The position numbers and the translations under genes were made by a program. Shown here one piece after another: positions 29,607 through 39,520 of a DNA stretch of 64,000 bases (positions are counted from its first letter, which is position 1; the number at the start of each line of letters is the position of its first letter). The notes beneath the pieces are model-generated. The model made no database searches. It was given only the letters and a program-made list of their open reading frames with translations, and had not been told where the DNA came from. The stretch comes from Photobacterium carnosum (GTDB lineage: Bacteria > Pseudomonadota > Gammaproteobacteria > Enterobacterales > Vibrionaceae), in assembly GCF_002849605.1 (NCBI RefSeq), contig NZ_NPIB01000001.1:496001-560000 (forward strand). The letters are read 5' to 3'.

Positions 29607-29960
29607 ATGAATACAATTGCTTACGGTATAAAAAATTGCGATACCATTAAAAAAATGAAGCAATGGTTAGCAACCGAAAATATTGCTTACCAATTTCATG
29701 ATTACCGTATCGATGGTATTGATCTTGCGTTATTAGAAACCTTTGAAGCCGCCTTAGGTTGGGAAGCGATGGTCAATAAACGTGGCACGACTTTCCGCCA
29801 ATTAACCGCAGAACAAAAAGCCGACTTAAACCGTGAAACAGCGTTACAATTAATGCTAGAACAACCCGCAATGATTAAGCGCCCGTTATTACAGCATAAT
29901 AATAATTACTACTTAGGTTTCAAACCTGACCAATATAACGCTATTTTTCTTACTAAATAA
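29607..29960 (+). CDS. ArsC/Spx-family protein, YffB-like
   Basis: A 117-residue thioredoxin-fold protein of the ArsC/Spx superfamily. [13 protein letters not shown] holds the single N-terminal cysteine, and the C-terminal [21 protein letters not shown] is the conserved Arg-Pro segment. YffB homologues resemble glutathione-dependent reductases, but the substrate is not known. In E. coli yffB also lies directly before dapE, and here the gap is 13 bp, so the two are an operon. Confidence 0.88.
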   Translation: MNTIAYGIKNCDTIKKMKQWLATENIAYQFHDYRIDGIDLALLETFEAALGWEAMVNKRGTTFRQLTAEQKADLNRETALQLMLEQPAMIKRPLLQHNNNYYLGFKPDQYNAIFLTK

Positions 29961-29973
29961 CAAGGATACAAGG

Positions 29974-31104
29974 ATGTCAGACAGTCCCGTTATTACACTA
30001 GCAAAAGACTTAATGTCTCGCCCTTCAGTGACACCTGAAGACGCGGGTTGCCAAACTGTAATGATCAAGCGATTACAGGCGCTAGGATTTATTATTGAAA
30101 CGATGGTGTTTGAAGATACTACGAATTTATGGGCTCGTCGTGGCACCCAAGCGCCGTTATTTGTGTTTGCAGGTCATACTGATGTTGTGCCATCAGGTCC
30201 AGTAAACCAATGGCATACCCACCCTTTTGAACCAACGATTATTGATGGCTATTTGCACGGACGTGGTGCTGCTGATATGAAAGGTTCACTCGCCTGTATG
30301 ATCATTGCGATTGAACGTTTCATCGCAAAAAATCCAAATCATAGTGGTTCGATTGCACTGCTCATCACCTCAGATGAAGAAGGTCCATTTATAAATGGCA
30401 CCACCCGTGTTATTGATACACTTGAAGCCCGTAATGAAAAAATAGACATGTGTATTGTTGGTGAGCCATCAAGTACCCATGCCGTTGGTGACATTGTTAA
30501 AAATGGTCGTCGTGGATCAATCACGGGCGATCTGATTGTTAAGGGCATTCAAGGTCATGTTGCCTACCCGCATTTAGCCAATAACCCCATCCATAAAGCA
30601 TTACCCGCATTGGCTGAATTAGCCACAACCCATTGGGATAACGGTAACGACTTCTTCCCGCCAACCAGCTTTCAAATTCCTAATGTCGCAGCAGGAACTG
30701 GTGCATCAAATGTCATACCGGGTCAATTTGAGGTGCAGTTTAATTTCCGTTTCAGCACAGAATTAACCGATGTTGATATTAAACGTCGCGTCCATTCAAT
30801 TCTTGACGCGCATGATCTCGACTACGATTTAAAATGGACCTTAAGCGGTCACCCATTTTTAACCGACAGTGGTACATTAGTTGATGCCGTTGTAGAGGCT
30901 ATTACTGAAATTAATCATACTCCACCACAATTACTGACCACCGGTGGCACATCAGATGGGCGTTTTATCGCATGTACTGGTGCTCAAGTAGTTGAACTTG
31001 GACCAGTTAATGCAACTATTCATAAAGTGAACGAATGCGTTAAAGTCTCTGATCTTGAAAAGCTAACGACAATGTATCAGCGTATCCTAAGTAACATTTT
31101 ATAA
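29974..31104 (+). CDS. dapE: Succinyl-diaminopimelate desuccinylase
   Basis: A 376-residue M20-family zinc enzyme in lysine and meso-diaminopimelate synthesis. Metal and catalytic residues appear in [36 protein letters not shown] and, at the C-terminus, [12 protein letters not shown]. Length is standard. An AAGG box precedes the ATG. After the stop, TAGCTGTT/AACAGCTA at 31131-31161 forms a hairpin without a T run. Confidence 0.97.
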   Translation: MSDSPVITLAKDLMSRPSVTPEDAGCQTVMIKRLQALGFIIETMVFEDTTNLWARRGTQAPLFVFAGHTDVVPSGPVNQWHTHPFEPTIIDGYLHGRGAADMKGSLACMIIAIERFIAKNPNHSGSIALLITSDEEGPFINGTTRVIDTLEARNEKIDMCIVGEPSSTHAVGDIVKNGRRGSITGDLIVKGIQGHVAYPHLANNPIHKALPALAELATTHWDNGNDFFPPTSFQIPNVAAGTGASNVIPGQFEVQFNFRFSTELTDVDIKRRVHSILDAHDLDYDLKWTLSGHPFLTDSGTLVDAVVEAITEINHTPPQLLTTGGTSDGRFIACTGAQVVELGPVNATIHKVNECVKVSDLEKLTTMYQRILSNIL

Positions 31105-31321
31105 TCACTGATCATCTTTCTCCATAAAAATAGCTGTTTAGCTAACATCATTGAACAGCTAATCATGCAATATTTGATAGATAATTATGCATTGTTGTGA
31201 TGCGTTAATCATCGCAGCCAACCCTTATTATTGATATTCTATCTACGTAGTTTGTGGTTCACGATCAATTGCATAAATCGCGGTTGGTAAGTTGAATAAA
31301 TATTATCACTAGGAGGTGAGT

Positions 31322-31534
31322 ATGGAATGGTTTTTTAATCCTTGGGTTATCTGCGTGATTATTATTGCCGTTATTGCCAGTAATATTGCCGCATTAAAGT
31401 ACACGGCTTATATGCGAGCAGGACTGAAAAAACGCCAACCGCCTCAACCACCACAAGATGATCCTCAACAATCAGAACACTCGGATAATAGTGACAATCA
31501 CAACAGCAATAACGCGCAGGATAAAAATGACTGA
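31322..31534 (+). CDS. DUF2897 family small membrane protein
   Basis: A 70-residue protein with one N-terminal transmembrane helix (NPWVICVIIIAVIASNIAAL) followed by a polar tail very rich in Gln, Asp, Ser and Asn. The start motif MEWFFNPWVI and the helix match the DUF2897 family of Vibrionaceae, of unknown function. A perfect AGGAGGT box lies just before the ATG at 31322. It overlaps the start of the NUDIX gene by eight bases, so the two are coupled. Confidence 0.75.
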   Translation: MEWFFNPWVICVIIIAVIASNIAALKYTAYMRAGLKKRQPPQPPQDDPQQSEHSDNSDNHNSNNAQDKND

Positions 31535-32069
31535 TATAAAAACATTAGACAGCCGCATTGTTTATCAAAATAAATGGATGACGGTACGAGAAGATAAAAT
31601 CCAGCGTCAAAGTGGTGCCGAAGGTATTTATGGGGTGGTAGATAAGCCTGATTGTGCCGCTATTTTGGCGATTGATAACGGTCGTATTCACTTAGTTCAG
31701 CAGTTTCGTTATAGCATTCAGCAACGATGTTGGGAAATTCCACAAGGAGCGTGGGAAGCAAATCCTGATGCGGATCACCTTGATCTTGCGAAAGGAGAAC
31801 TGCAAGAAGAAACAGGATTAATCGCAGATAATATGGTCTACCTAGGTAGCCAATTTATCGCTTATGGCTTTTTAAACCAAACTTGCCATATTTATTTAGC
31901 GACCCAATTACACCCAGCATCAGAGCAACATCGAGACATTGAAGAAGAAGATCTCATTAGCCAATCTTTTTCTATTACTGAATTTGAAGCCATGATCATT
32001 AACGGTGAATTAAAAGATAGCGTCACCATTGCCGCTTATGGGTTAGCCAAGCTTAAACAAGCAATTTAA
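31527..32069 (+). CDS. NUDIX hydrolase
   Basis: A 180-residue cytosolic NUDIX protein, probably acting on ADP-ribose or similar nucleoside diphosphate compounds. The region IPQGAWEANPDADHLDLAKGELQEETGLI is the NUDIX box, in which the usual Arg of REUxEExGU is Gly (GELQEETGL) and the first half carries extra acidic residues. The catalytic EE pair is kept. The ATG at 31527 has an AGGA box and overlaps the preceding gene. Confidence 0.85.
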   Translation: MTDIKTLDSRIVYQNKWMTVREDKIQRQSGAEGIYGVVDKPDCAAILAIDNGRIHLVQQFRYSIQQRCWEIPQGAWEANPDADHLDLAKGELQEETGLIADNMVYLGSQFIAYGFLNQTCHIYLATQLHPASEQHRDIEEEDLISQSFSITEFEAMIINGELKDSVTIAAYGLAKLKQAI

Positions 32070-32095
32070 ACCCTTAACTCATTATTTTACACAAT

Positions 32096-32126
32096 AAAAA
32101 AGCTGCCATTTTGTAGCAGCTTTTTT
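32096..32126. terminator. Bidirectional terminator between the NUDIX gene and proA
   Basis: AAAAAAGCTGC and GCAGCTTTTTT form an 11-pair stem around CATTTTGTA. It can end both convergent units. Confidence 0.9.
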
Positions 32127-32184
32127 ATGTTTATCATCGTCTGATATCCATAATTTTTGAGTATTATTCAACTCGCGTCTTTTA

Positions 32185-33441
32185 TTATGGACGGCTTAGA
32201 TAATCAGCAATACCAACCCATTTATAACTGGTCAGTTCTTCTAACCCCATCGGGCCGCGTGCATGCAATTTTTGCGTTGATACCGCAACTTCTGCACCTA
32301 AGCCAAATTGCGCACCATCAGTAAAACGGGTAGATGCATTAACATATACTGCTGCGGAACCTGCCGCATTAACAAATCGCTCAGCGGCTTGCAAATTATT
32401 AGTTAAAATGGCATCTGAATGACTGGCATTATGTTTACGCATATGAAAAATAGCTTCATCTACATCAGCAACCACTTTAACGCCTAAAGTATAACTTAAC
32501 CATTCAGTATCAAAATCACCCGCTTCCGCTTTACGTAATAAACTTGCTTTACCTTCAAATAAATTAAATGCCGCATCATCAGCAACTAATGTTACTTGAG
32601 CTTTATTCATCCGCTCAACTAAACGTGATAAGAACGTTGCTGCAACGTGTTCATTAACCAATAATGTATCCAGTGAATTACATGCAGAAGGACGTTGTAC
32701 TTTTGCATTTTCAACCACATCTAATGAACGCGACAGATCCGCACTTTCATCAACATACATGTGGCTAATACCAAAACCACCAATGATCACAGGAATAGTG
32801 CTATTTTCTTTGCACATTTTATGTAAACCAGCACCACCACGAGGAATGATCATATCAACATATTGATCAAGCTTTAGTAGCTGCGATACATATTCACGAT
32901 CCGGCTGTTCGATATATTGCACAGACGCTGCGGGTAAACCGGCTTTGGCTAACGCAGATTGAATCACTTTAACTAACGCCATATTCGAATGGAAAGTCTC
33001 ACGACCACCACGCAAAATACTCGCATTGCCTGTTTTAAGGCATAACGCAGCGATATCTATAGTCACATTAGGTCGTGCTTCATAAATCACACCAATAACA
33101 CCTAGCGGTACTCGACGGCGGCTTAAACGCATACCATTTTCAAGTACACGGCTGTCAAGTTCAGCACCAACAGGATCATTTAAGTTGATAACATTACGAA
33201 CATCATTGGCAATAGCGCGAATACGTTCATCATTAAGTAATAAACGATCGATTAACGCATCAGACATACCACTCGCAATCGCAGCATCAGTATCTTGTTT
33301 ATTTGCCGCAAGAATCACTGCTTGGTTTGCTTCTAATTCATCTGCAATAATCGCCAATGCGGTATTTTTTACTGCCGTAGCTGTCGTCGCTAATTCAAAC
33401 GCAGCTTGTTGCGCTGCTTGTCCCATTATTTCAAGATTCAC
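32185..33441 (-). CDS. proA: Gamma-glutamyl phosphate reductase
   Basis: A 418-residue NADPH enzyme, second step of proline synthesis. The catalytic Cys is in [15 protein letters not shown] and the NAD-binding part includes [22 protein letters not shown]. The start is a GTG at 33441 with an AAGGA box six bases upstream; the first in-frame ATG is five codons later and has no such box. It lies 65 bp after proB. Confidence 0.96.
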   Translation of the reverse strand: MNLEIMGQAAQQAAFELATTATAVKNTALAIIADELEANQAVILAANKQDTDAAIASGMSDALIDRLLLNDERIRAIANDVRNVINLNDPVGAELDSRVLENGMRLSRRRVPLGVIGVIYEARPNVTIDIAALCLKTGNASILRGGRETFHSNMALVKVIQSALAKAGLPAASVQYIEQPDREYVSQLLKLDQYVDMIIPRGGAGLHKMCKENSTIPVIIGGFGISHMYVDESADLSRSLDVVENAKVQRPSACNSLDTLLVNEHVAATFLSRLVERMNKAQVTLVADDAAFNLFEGKASLLRKAEAGDFDTEWLSYTLGVKVVADVDEAIFHMRKHNASHSDAILTNNLQAAERFVNAAGSAAVYVNASTRFTDGAQFGLGAEVAVSTQKLHARGPMGLEELTSYKWVGIADYLSRP

Positions 33442-33506
33442 AATAATTCCTTACTTAAATTCGAATTCACTGATTGATAAGTGCTTAATGTGAATAATCA
33501 CTGCAA

Positions 33507-34661
33507 TTAAATAACAACCATATCATCACGGTGAATGGCAGCATGGCCGTATTCATAACCTAAAACCTGATGAATGTCATGGCTATGCTTACCCGCGATT
33601 TTAACCATGTCATCACTTGAATAACGGCTAATACCCCGTGCTAGTAATACATTTTTTCTATCAAAAATTCGAACGACTTCACCACGCTCAAATGTACCTT
33701 TAACTTGGGTGATACCTTTAGCCAGTAAACTACTGCCTTTTTGCTGCACCGCGATTACAGCACCATCATCAATCACAATATCACCAGCTGGCGGTGGACC
33801 CGCAAGAATCCATTGTTTACGCCCTTCAAGAGGGGATTCTAAAGGAAGAAAACGCGTTCCCACCGCTTTACCTGCAGCAAGATCAATAATCACATCAACC
33901 CGACGTCCCGCTGCGATAATTACTTCAATACCCGCCCGACAAGCTACTTCAGCTGCTTGTAACTTGGTCGCCATACCACCAGTACCTAATCCACCAACCG
34001 TACCACCCGCTAACTTACGTAACTTATCATCAATGGTATGCACTTCATGAATTAATTCAGCATCAGGATTACTACGAGGATCAGCGGTAAATAAACCCAC
34101 TTGATCAGTCATTAATAATAGTTTGTCAGCACCACCCAAAATACCTACTAATGCAGAGAGATTATCGTTATCACCCACTTTAATTTCAGTGGTTGCTACC
34201 GCATCGTTTTCGTTAACAACGGGGACAATACCATTATCTAATAGTGCCACTAACATATCGCGGGCATTTAAATAACGTTCGCGATCGTTTAAATCAGCGC
34301 GAGTTAATAACATTTGACCAATGTTAATCCCATAAATGCCAAACAAGGTTTCCCACTCTTGAATTAAGCGGCCTTGTCCAACAGCGGCAAGTAGTTGCTT
34401 ACTTGCCATGGTTTTGGGGAGTTCGGGGTAACCTAAATGCTCACGACCAGCAGCAATTGCGCCAGACGTAACAATGATAATTTTATGGCCTTGACTACGT
34501 AACATTGCGCATTGGCGCACCAACTCAACCATGTGAGCACGGTCAAGTTTTAGTGTGCCACCAGTTAGCACGCTAGTACCTAGTTTGACGACAATTGTAT
34601 GTGTTGCAGCACCAGCGGCAACGTCTTGTTGGTGAGCGTTAGATTTTTTTGAATCAGCCAT
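33507..34661 (-). CDS. proB: Glutamate 5-kinase
   Basis: A 384-residue kinase, first step of proline synthesis. An amino-acid-kinase domain ([61 protein letters not shown]) is followed by a C-terminal PUA domain (about 295-384). The ATG at 34661 gives a slightly long polar N-terminus ([12 protein letters not shown]); its ribosome-binding site is weak. An upstream in-frame extension of 42 residues is hydrophobic and unlike the family. Confidence 0.95.
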   Translation of the reverse strand: MADSKKSNAHQQDVAAGAATHTIVVKLGTSVLTGGTLKLDRAHMVELVRQCAMLRSQGHKIIIVTSGAIAAGREHLGYPELPKTMASKQLLAAVGQGRLIQEWETLFGIYGINIGQMLLTRADLNDRERYLNARDMLVALLDNGIVPVVNENDAVATTEIKVGDNDNLSALVGILGGADKLLLMTDQVGLFTADPRSNPDAELIHEVHTIDDKLRKLAGGTVGGLGTGGMATKLQAAEVACRAGIEVIIAAGRRVDVIIDLAAGKAVGTRFLPLESPLEGRKQWILAGPPPAGDIVIDDGAVIAVQQKGSSLLAKGITQVKGTFERGEVVRIFDRKNVLLARGISRYSSDDMVKIAGKHSHDIHQVLGYEYGHAAIHRDDMVVI

Positions 34662-34906
34662 GAGATCAAATAGATTGAAAAAATAAAAGTCCTTTGTTGT
34701 ATCAATCCCTATCGAAAAGCACAAGAAAAAAACAATAACAAAACCAATATTAACGGGCTTTAGGAGGTTGTTTAAGCATAAACACACTCAATTAATAATC
34801 ATTGCACCACCTAGCGACAATATTCATACTTATTTATTATCTTTTCATAACAACACCATTCAATGTCGCCAGTGGTAATAATATTTACACTTAATAGTAA
34901 TCAAAT

Positions 34907-35317
34907 TTACTTAATAGATAATTCAGTCAACGGTGTTTGAGTTAACGTTACAGTAGGCACCAACGTTAAGTCACAGCCATCAATAATAAATGGTGTTAAT
35001 TTAGCGTAGAAATCGACTAACGATTTTAAGACCGCCGCTTTATGTTTAGCGGGTAATTTACCCGTTGCCCACTCACCTGAAACATTAAAGCGACCAAAAT
35101 CATACTTATATTCATAACCAGTATCGGTTGCTGTCATCACTAACCACCAGCCCCAAAACTCACGCAGCTCTGGCTCTTTATCCGCATTGATACAACTGGC
35201 TAAACAATCAAAAAAGAACCGTTGTGGTTGTGATTTTTTCTCTCGAAGATAAGGACCAATTGCGGTCAATTTAGACATTAAACGTCCATGTGGTGGAAAG
35301 CTTGTTGCTATAGTCAT
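34907..35317 (-). CDS. crl: Crl, sigma-S assembly factor
   Basis: A 136-residue cytoplasmic protein that helps RpoS bind core RNA polymerase. The family body FPPHGRLMSKLTAIGPYLREKKSQPQRFFFDCLASCIN and REFWGWWLVMTA is clear. The ATG at 35317 opens MTIATSFPPHGRL and follows a GGACA element. It lies between proB and frsA in the same order as in enterics. Confidence 0.92.
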   Translation of the reverse strand: MTIATSFPPHGRLMSKLTAIGPYLREKKSQPQRFFFDCLASCINADKEPELREFWGWWLVMTATDTGYEYKYDFGRFNVSGEWATGKLPAKHKAAVLKSLVDFYAKLTPFIIDGCDLTLVPTVTLTQTPLTELSIK

Positions 35318-35517
35318 TATATTGTCCATCCATAGTCAGTGGTATTTGATACGCAAGTAATACTTACTACCTTTCATTATCCATAACGTATTTAAAAACA
35401 CGCTTAGTACAATAACAATTGACTATAGTATGGATAACATTTAACAAAATAACAAACCAAACATACCAAATTTGATAACAATATCATGACAATATAGTAG
35501 ATAAAAAAACGGAACCG

Positions 35518-35545
35518 TATTAATACGATTCCGTTATTATTCACA
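35518..35545 (-). terminator. Rho-independent terminator of frsA
   Basis: AACGGAA and TTCCGTT pair around a centre (CGTATTAATACG) that continues the stem through one G-U pair. On the minus strand seven T follow. Confidence 0.88.
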
Positions 35546-35565
35546 ATCCTATCTCGCTGCGACAG

Positions 35566-36825
35566 TTACTTCATTTTGTCATCAAGCCATTCAACCACTT
35601 CAGTCATCACTCGGTGATAGCCATCATAGATAGGTTTTTCTGGTAATGTCATCGCCTTACCACCATAACTTGATAATGCAATCAGTTGATTATCTATTTC
35701 AGGGCAAACAGGATCATTTTTTAAGCCAATACCTAACATTGGAATATCAACTCGACGACGACCTAAAATACCCTGATTTTTTAATGACCACGCAGGTAAA
35801 TGTGATTTAATACTCGCTTCTGCTTGACCGTTTTTACCCATGCGAGATGCCAATACATCCAAATACATTCGAGGGATTTTATCTAATAACTTTGGCTGAG
35901 TAAGAAAGCTATTGATCGCACCACCAATACTGACACAGGTTTTTAAGCGTGTAGGCTCCATAAAACCAAGTCGAATCGCGGCATTGCCACCCATACGTAA
36001 CCCAAGCATCGCAACATTACGATTATCGACCCATGGCACATCACGAATTTGTTGTAATAGTGCTTGGTGTAAACGGCTAGTATCTTCCGTTAAATTCCAA
36101 CGATCACTGTGACCTACCGATGGCATATCAAGTGTGACCATCGCATATCCAGCAGGACCTAAATAATCGGCATATAAACGCCACAAATCACTTTGTAATG
36201 TTGCTAAACCACCACTGACAATTACCGTTGGTAAAAGCTTATCAGTGCGCGGTAAATGAATGAATGCCTCAAAGGTCTTATTTTCATATTTAACATCAAT
36301 TTTACGCATATCATGTGGGCGTAATTCAATCGCTTCACGATAACTTTGATTAGCTTGTAATTCCGCTTGATCAGCCAACTGATCACCTTTTATATAAGGA
36401 TATGCGGCAATACTGTAGTGAGTGCTAGCTTTAAATAATAACTCTGATGCGGCTAATTTATCGCCATTATTAACTGCCGTACGGGCTAATTGCTGATAAT
36501 TTGAAGCAAGCTGTGACCATTCATAAGTCCAGTTGCCAGGGCGATAACCAATAACAGTATCTAATAAGTGATCACTTGTACGTGGTGACGTTGAGCCTGC
36601 AATCCGCGCTAAAATAGCTTCTTGTTCAATCGGATCAACACCTTGCCAAATCCATTGTGGTCGACGTAATACACGATACCATCCAAGCTGACTTTCACCA
36701 TCAAGTGCATTGTTTACATCACCACGACGGACATGTGCAATTTTAACAATATTCGATGTCTCTTTACTGGTTTGACGTGGAGCAAATAGCTTCTCTGATA
36801 AATTTTGTTTTAATGGTTCCGACAT
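35566..36825 (-). CDS. frsA: FrsA fermentation-respiration switch protein
   Basis: A 419-residue alpha/beta-hydrolase-fold protein (DUF1100/FrsA family). In Vibrio and E. coli FrsA binds unphosphorylated EIIA-Glc, the crr product found in this window. The position of the usual nucleophile reads LGLRMGGNAAIRLGF, with no Ser, as is normal for FrsA. An oxyanion-like TVIVSGGLATLQSDLW and C-terminal DGYHRVMTEVVEWLDDKMK complete the fold. The ATG at 36825 has a perfect GGAGG box. Confidence 0.92.
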   Translation of the reverse strand: MSEPLKQNLSEKLFAPRQTSKETSNIVKIAHVRRGDVNNALDGESQLGWYRVLRRPQWIWQGVDPIEQEAILARIAGSTSPRTSDHLLDTVIGYRPGNWTYEWSQLASNYQQLARTAVNNGDKLAASELLFKASTHYSIAAYPYIKGDQLADQAELQANQSYREAIELRPHDMRKIDVKYENKTFEAFIHLPRTDKLLPTVIVSGGLATLQSDLWRLYADYLGPAGYAMVTLDMPSVGHSDRWNLTEDTSRLHQALLQQIRDVPWVDNRNVAMLGLRMGGNAAIRLGFMEPTRLKTCVSIGGAINSFLTQPKLLDKIPRMYLDVLASRMGKNGQAEASIKSHLPAWSLKNQGILGRRRVDIPMLGIGLKNDPVCPEIDNQLIALSSYGGKAMTLPEKPIYDGYHRVMTEVVEWLDDKMK

Positions 36826-36910
36826 GGCTTCCTCCAACGTATATATCACTTTTATTAATAGACTTAGATAATATACCTAAACCGTAGTCAATAACTAAAA
36901 ACCATAAAAA

Positions 36911-36934
36911 AAGACGCCAACAACGTGGCGTCTT
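36911..36934 (-). terminator. Rho-independent terminator of gpt
   Basis: AAGACGCCA and TGGCGTCTT form a nine-pair stem around six bases, and on the minus strand a T run follows. Confidence 0.92.
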
Positions 36935-37010
36935 CAATAAAACTTAGTTTCCAACTGCGATTATCATTACAATACTATTGTATTAATTGATCTGCATTTA
37001 GATAAGTTAA

Positions 37011-37469
37011 TTACTTTTTAGCAATAGGATCAACGAAAGTAACCGCCATATCCCAAGGTTGTTCAATCCATGTATCTTGCGGAATGCTAACAACAAAATC
37101 ATCAACTAAATGCTGGCCTGCAGGTTTAGCACATACCGTTACAAATTTAGCACGAGGGTACATTTCACGAATCTTTTCAGCTGTACCGCCAGTATCAACA
37201 AGATCATCAACAACGATAAAACCTTCACCATCACCGTCTGCTTTCTTGATCACTTTCATATCACGTTGATGATCATGATCATAGCTTGCGATACATACCG
37301 TATCAACATGACGAAGACCTAATTCGCGCGCCAAAATAGCAGCTGGCACTAAACCGCCACGGCTAACTGCAATAATACCTGTCCACTGCTCAGCCGGTAG
37401 CAATTTTTCTGCTAACTGGCGCGTGTACATTTGCATGTTATCCCAAGTGATGACGAATTTATTACTCAT
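37011..37469 (-). CDS. gpt: Xanthine(-guanine) phosphoribosyltransferase
   Basis: A 152-residue purine salvage enzyme converting guanine, xanthine and hypoxanthine with PRPP to nucleotides. The PRPP loop is [15 protein letters not shown] and the N-terminal segment is [20 protein letters not shown]. Length matches E. coli Gpt. It lies 69 bp after a purine permease in the same direction, which would supply its substrates. Confidence 0.96.
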   Translation of the reverse strand: MSNKFVITWDNMQMYTRQLAEKLLPAEQWTGIIAVSRGGLVPAAILARELGLRHVDTVCIASYDHDHQRDMKVIKKADGDGEGFIVVDDLVDTGGTAEKIREMYPRAKFVTVCAKPAGQHLVDDFVVSIPQDTWIEQPWDMAVTFVDPIAKK

Positions 37470-37537
37470 AGTAAAACAACCTCTGAAACAGCGATTTAAA
37501 ACCGCATAAATTTATGTAAGCATGAAAAATTTCACGC

Positions 37538-38827
37538 TTATAAGAAAATGATCTTCGCAAGAAACAACGCTGAAATAGCCCAAACACTGATATTAACGTC
37601 ACGTCCCTTGCCACTCAATGCTTTCACGACCGCAAACGTAATGAAACCAAGACCAATACCTTCTGCAATTGAGTAGGTTAAAGGCATTAATAAACACACA
37701 ACAACTACAGGAGCCGCTTCCGTTAAATCTCGCCAATCAATCGATACCAAGCCTGACATCATCAAAATAGCGACATAAAATAACGCTCCCGCCGTTGCAT
37801 ACGCAGGTACCATTCCAGCCAACGGTGCAAAAAATAACGCTAATAAGAATAACACGCCAACAGTAACCGCGGTTAGGCCTGTACGACCACCAACTGCGAC
37901 ACCCGACACACTCTCAACAAAAGATGTCGTATTTGACGTACCTAGTAATGCACCAATAGAAGTGGCTGTACTGTCAGCTAATAAAGCACGATTTAAACGC
38001 GGTAATTTACCGTCTTCACCAATCAAATTAGCTTTCGTCGCGACACCGACTAATGTCCCTGCCGTATCAAACAAATCAACAAACAAAAAAGCAAATACAA
38101 TTGAAATTAAACCCACTTCCATAGCACCTGAAAAATCAAGCTGCATAAAGGTAGGAGCAATACTGGGTGGCATTGACATAATACCGTTGTAATCAACTTC
38201 ACCGACAATAATACTGATTGTTGTTACAACTAAAATCGCAATTAATACTGCCGCTTTAAAACCACGTTGTACTAAAGAAATCGTTAAGAAAAAACCTAAA
38301 GCCGCCATTATTGCAGGAAAACTGGTTAAATCACCCGCGGTGACTAACGTCGCAGGACTTGCAACCACAATGCCTGATGTTTGTAGTGCAATAAACGCTA
38401 AAAACAAACCAATACCAGCAGAAATACCAATACGTAATGAATGGGGGATCGCATTAATAATCCATTCACGTACTCGCATAACACTCAGAGCAATAAAGCA
38501 GAGGCCGGATAAAAATACCGCCGCTAACGCTACTTGCCAAGTATGTCCCATACCTAATACTACGGTATAAGTAAAAAATGCATTAAGACCCATACCTGGC
38601 GCTTGTGCTACTGGATAGTTAGCATAAAAACCCATCACAAAACAACCAATCATTGCCGCTAAACAAGTTGCAACAAACACTGCACCTTGATCCATTCCTG
38701 TACTGGCTAACATAGTGGGGTTGACAAAGATAATATAAGCCATTGTCAGGAAGGTAGTTACACCTGCCATAATTTCAGTGCGTACGGTCGTTCCATGTTC
38801 AGTGAGTTTAAATAACTTTTCTAGCAT
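37538..38827 (-). CDS. NCS2-family purine permease (AzgA-like)
   Basis: A 429-residue inner-membrane transporter with 12-14 hydrophobic segments. Family signatures are TEIMAGVTTFLTMAYIIFVNP at the N-terminus, APGMGLNAFFTYTVV and LFDTAGTLVGVA. The AzgA/AdeP/GhxP branch imports adenine, guanine or hypoxanthine; which one cannot be told here. The ATG at 38827 opens MLEKLFKLTEHGTTVRTEI, the standard start; 50 further in-frame residues upstream cover the promoter. A PurR-like operator lies in its leader. Confidence 0.92.
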   Translation of the reverse strand: MLEKLFKLTEHGTTVRTEIMAGVTTFLTMAYIIFVNPTMLASTGMDQGAVFVATCLAAMIGCFVMGFYANYPVAQAPGMGLNAFFTYTVVLGMGHTWQVALAAVFLSGLCFIALSVMRVREWIINAIPHSLRIGISAGIGLFLAFIALQTSGIVVASPATLVTAGDLTSFPAIMAALGFFLTISLVQRGFKAAVLIAILVVTTISIIVGEVDYNGIMSMPPSIAPTFMQLDFSGAMEVGLISIVFAFLFVDLFDTAGTLVGVATKANLIGEDGKLPRLNRALLADSTATSIGALLGTSNTTSFVESVSGVAVGGRTGLTAVTVGVLFLLALFFAPLAGMVPAYATAGALFYVAILMMSGLVSIDWRDLTEAAPVVVVCLLMPLTYSIAEGIGLGFITFAVVKALSGKGRDVNISVWAISALFLAKIIFL

Positions 38828-38879
38828 GCTTCTCGGTTCCTTAGAGAGATACAATAAAGTAACAAACAACGCCAACAAA

Positions 38880-38895
38880 TAGAAAACGATTGCGC
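38880..38895 (-). promoter_or_regulatory. PurR-like operator before the purine permease
   Basis: On the minus strand GCGCAATCGTTTTCTA matches the PurR box ACGCAAACGTTTTCGT at 12-13 of 16 positions, including the core CGCAA-x-CGTTTTC. It lies at about +11 to +26 from the predicted start of transcription, a repressing position. The same 17-bp core occurs before the OmpK/Tsx gene. Confidence 0.6.
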
Positions 38896-38912
38896 AATCC
38901 ATTTCGGAGCTG

Positions 38913-38941
38913 ATTATAATCATGCGATCACGCAATTTCCA
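38913..38941 (-). promoter_or_regulatory. Sigma-70 promoter of the purine permease
   Basis: On the minus strand a perfect TATAAT (38913-38918) lies 17 bases after TGGAAA (a weak -35). Transcription would start near 38906, just before the PurR-like box. Confidence 0.55.
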
Positions 38942-39144
38942 GATTTTATCGCCGAAAAGTGTAAAACAATAACTCACACGATAAACACTACCGAATAAAT
39001 AATCATATTAAGCTTATTTATCATGATATTAACAACATAATAGGTATGGTTGATTTTTGAACATTTACTTTTTGTAAGTATTAAATACGTGTTAATAAAT
39101 ACCGATAACTAAAGCAAAGAAATGAAGACAATATAAAAGCAGCT

Positions 39145-39175
39145 AAAAAAAACGCCACTTCAAATAGAAGTGGCG
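39145..39175 (-). terminator. Orphan terminator of the small transcription unit
   Basis: On the minus strand CGCCACTTC pairs perfectly with GAAGTGGCG around TATTT and is followed by eight T. No annotated gene ends here except the 29-codon ORF 108 bp upstream. Confidence 0.92.
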
Positions 39176-39282
39176 GCAGAATGTTATAGATAACTGGATA
39201 GCATTATCGAGATATTCTTAATATAAGGGGACGAACAAACTTGCATTTGTCTTGTTAAAAGCAACAAAACAATAAAATCTAA

Positions 39283-39372
39283 TTAATAACGGTAAGGCGC
39301 TGGGTAATGGAAATTACTCGTATAAATAGCGCGGTTATTCCAAAAATGTGTCATCGAAGAAAATATTTTCAT
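39283..39372 (-). CDS. 29-residue small ORF in an orphan transcript
   Basis: On the minus strand the ATG at 39372 follows an AAAGGTGA ribosome-binding site with good spacing. The peptide begins MKIFSSMTHFWNNRAIY and ends FHYPAPYRY. It is rich in aromatic residues (3 F, 1 W, 4 Y) and has two prolines near the end. No signal peptide or membrane helix. I do not recognise it. It could be a small functional protein or a leader peptide; a promoter, folded leader and terminator surround it. Confidence 0.5.
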   Translation of the reverse strand: MKIFSSMTHFWNNRAIYTSNFHYPAPYRY

Positions 39373-39514
39373 TTAAATCACCTTTATCATAAGCTCACCA
39401 ACGTAATAGATGGTGGGTTGCCGTTATGGCTCACTTATTCTCGGTTCCTTGGAGGCGATATCTCGGGTTCATCCTGAACGTATCGTGTTAATTATTATGC
39501 CACTAAAATGGCCT
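39373..39514 (-). ncRNA. Structured leader of the orphan transcript
   Basis: From the predicted start near 39514 the minus-strand RNA can form GCCA-TTTTAG-TGGC, then CGATA...TATCG enclosing GTTCA-GGA-TGAAC, then GCC-ATAAC-GGC and CACCA...TGGTG, before the ribosome-binding site of the 29-codon ORF. The pairings are by eye. It does not match any riboswitch class I know. A 13-bp stretch (39438-39450) repeats in the permease leader. Confidence 0.45.
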
Positions 39515-39520
39515 GATCAA

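Noticed and set aside
35566..36825. FrsA inactivated because the hydrolase nucleophile Ser is missing
   Set aside because: FrsA proteins normally lack the GxSxG serine, so this is a family trait.
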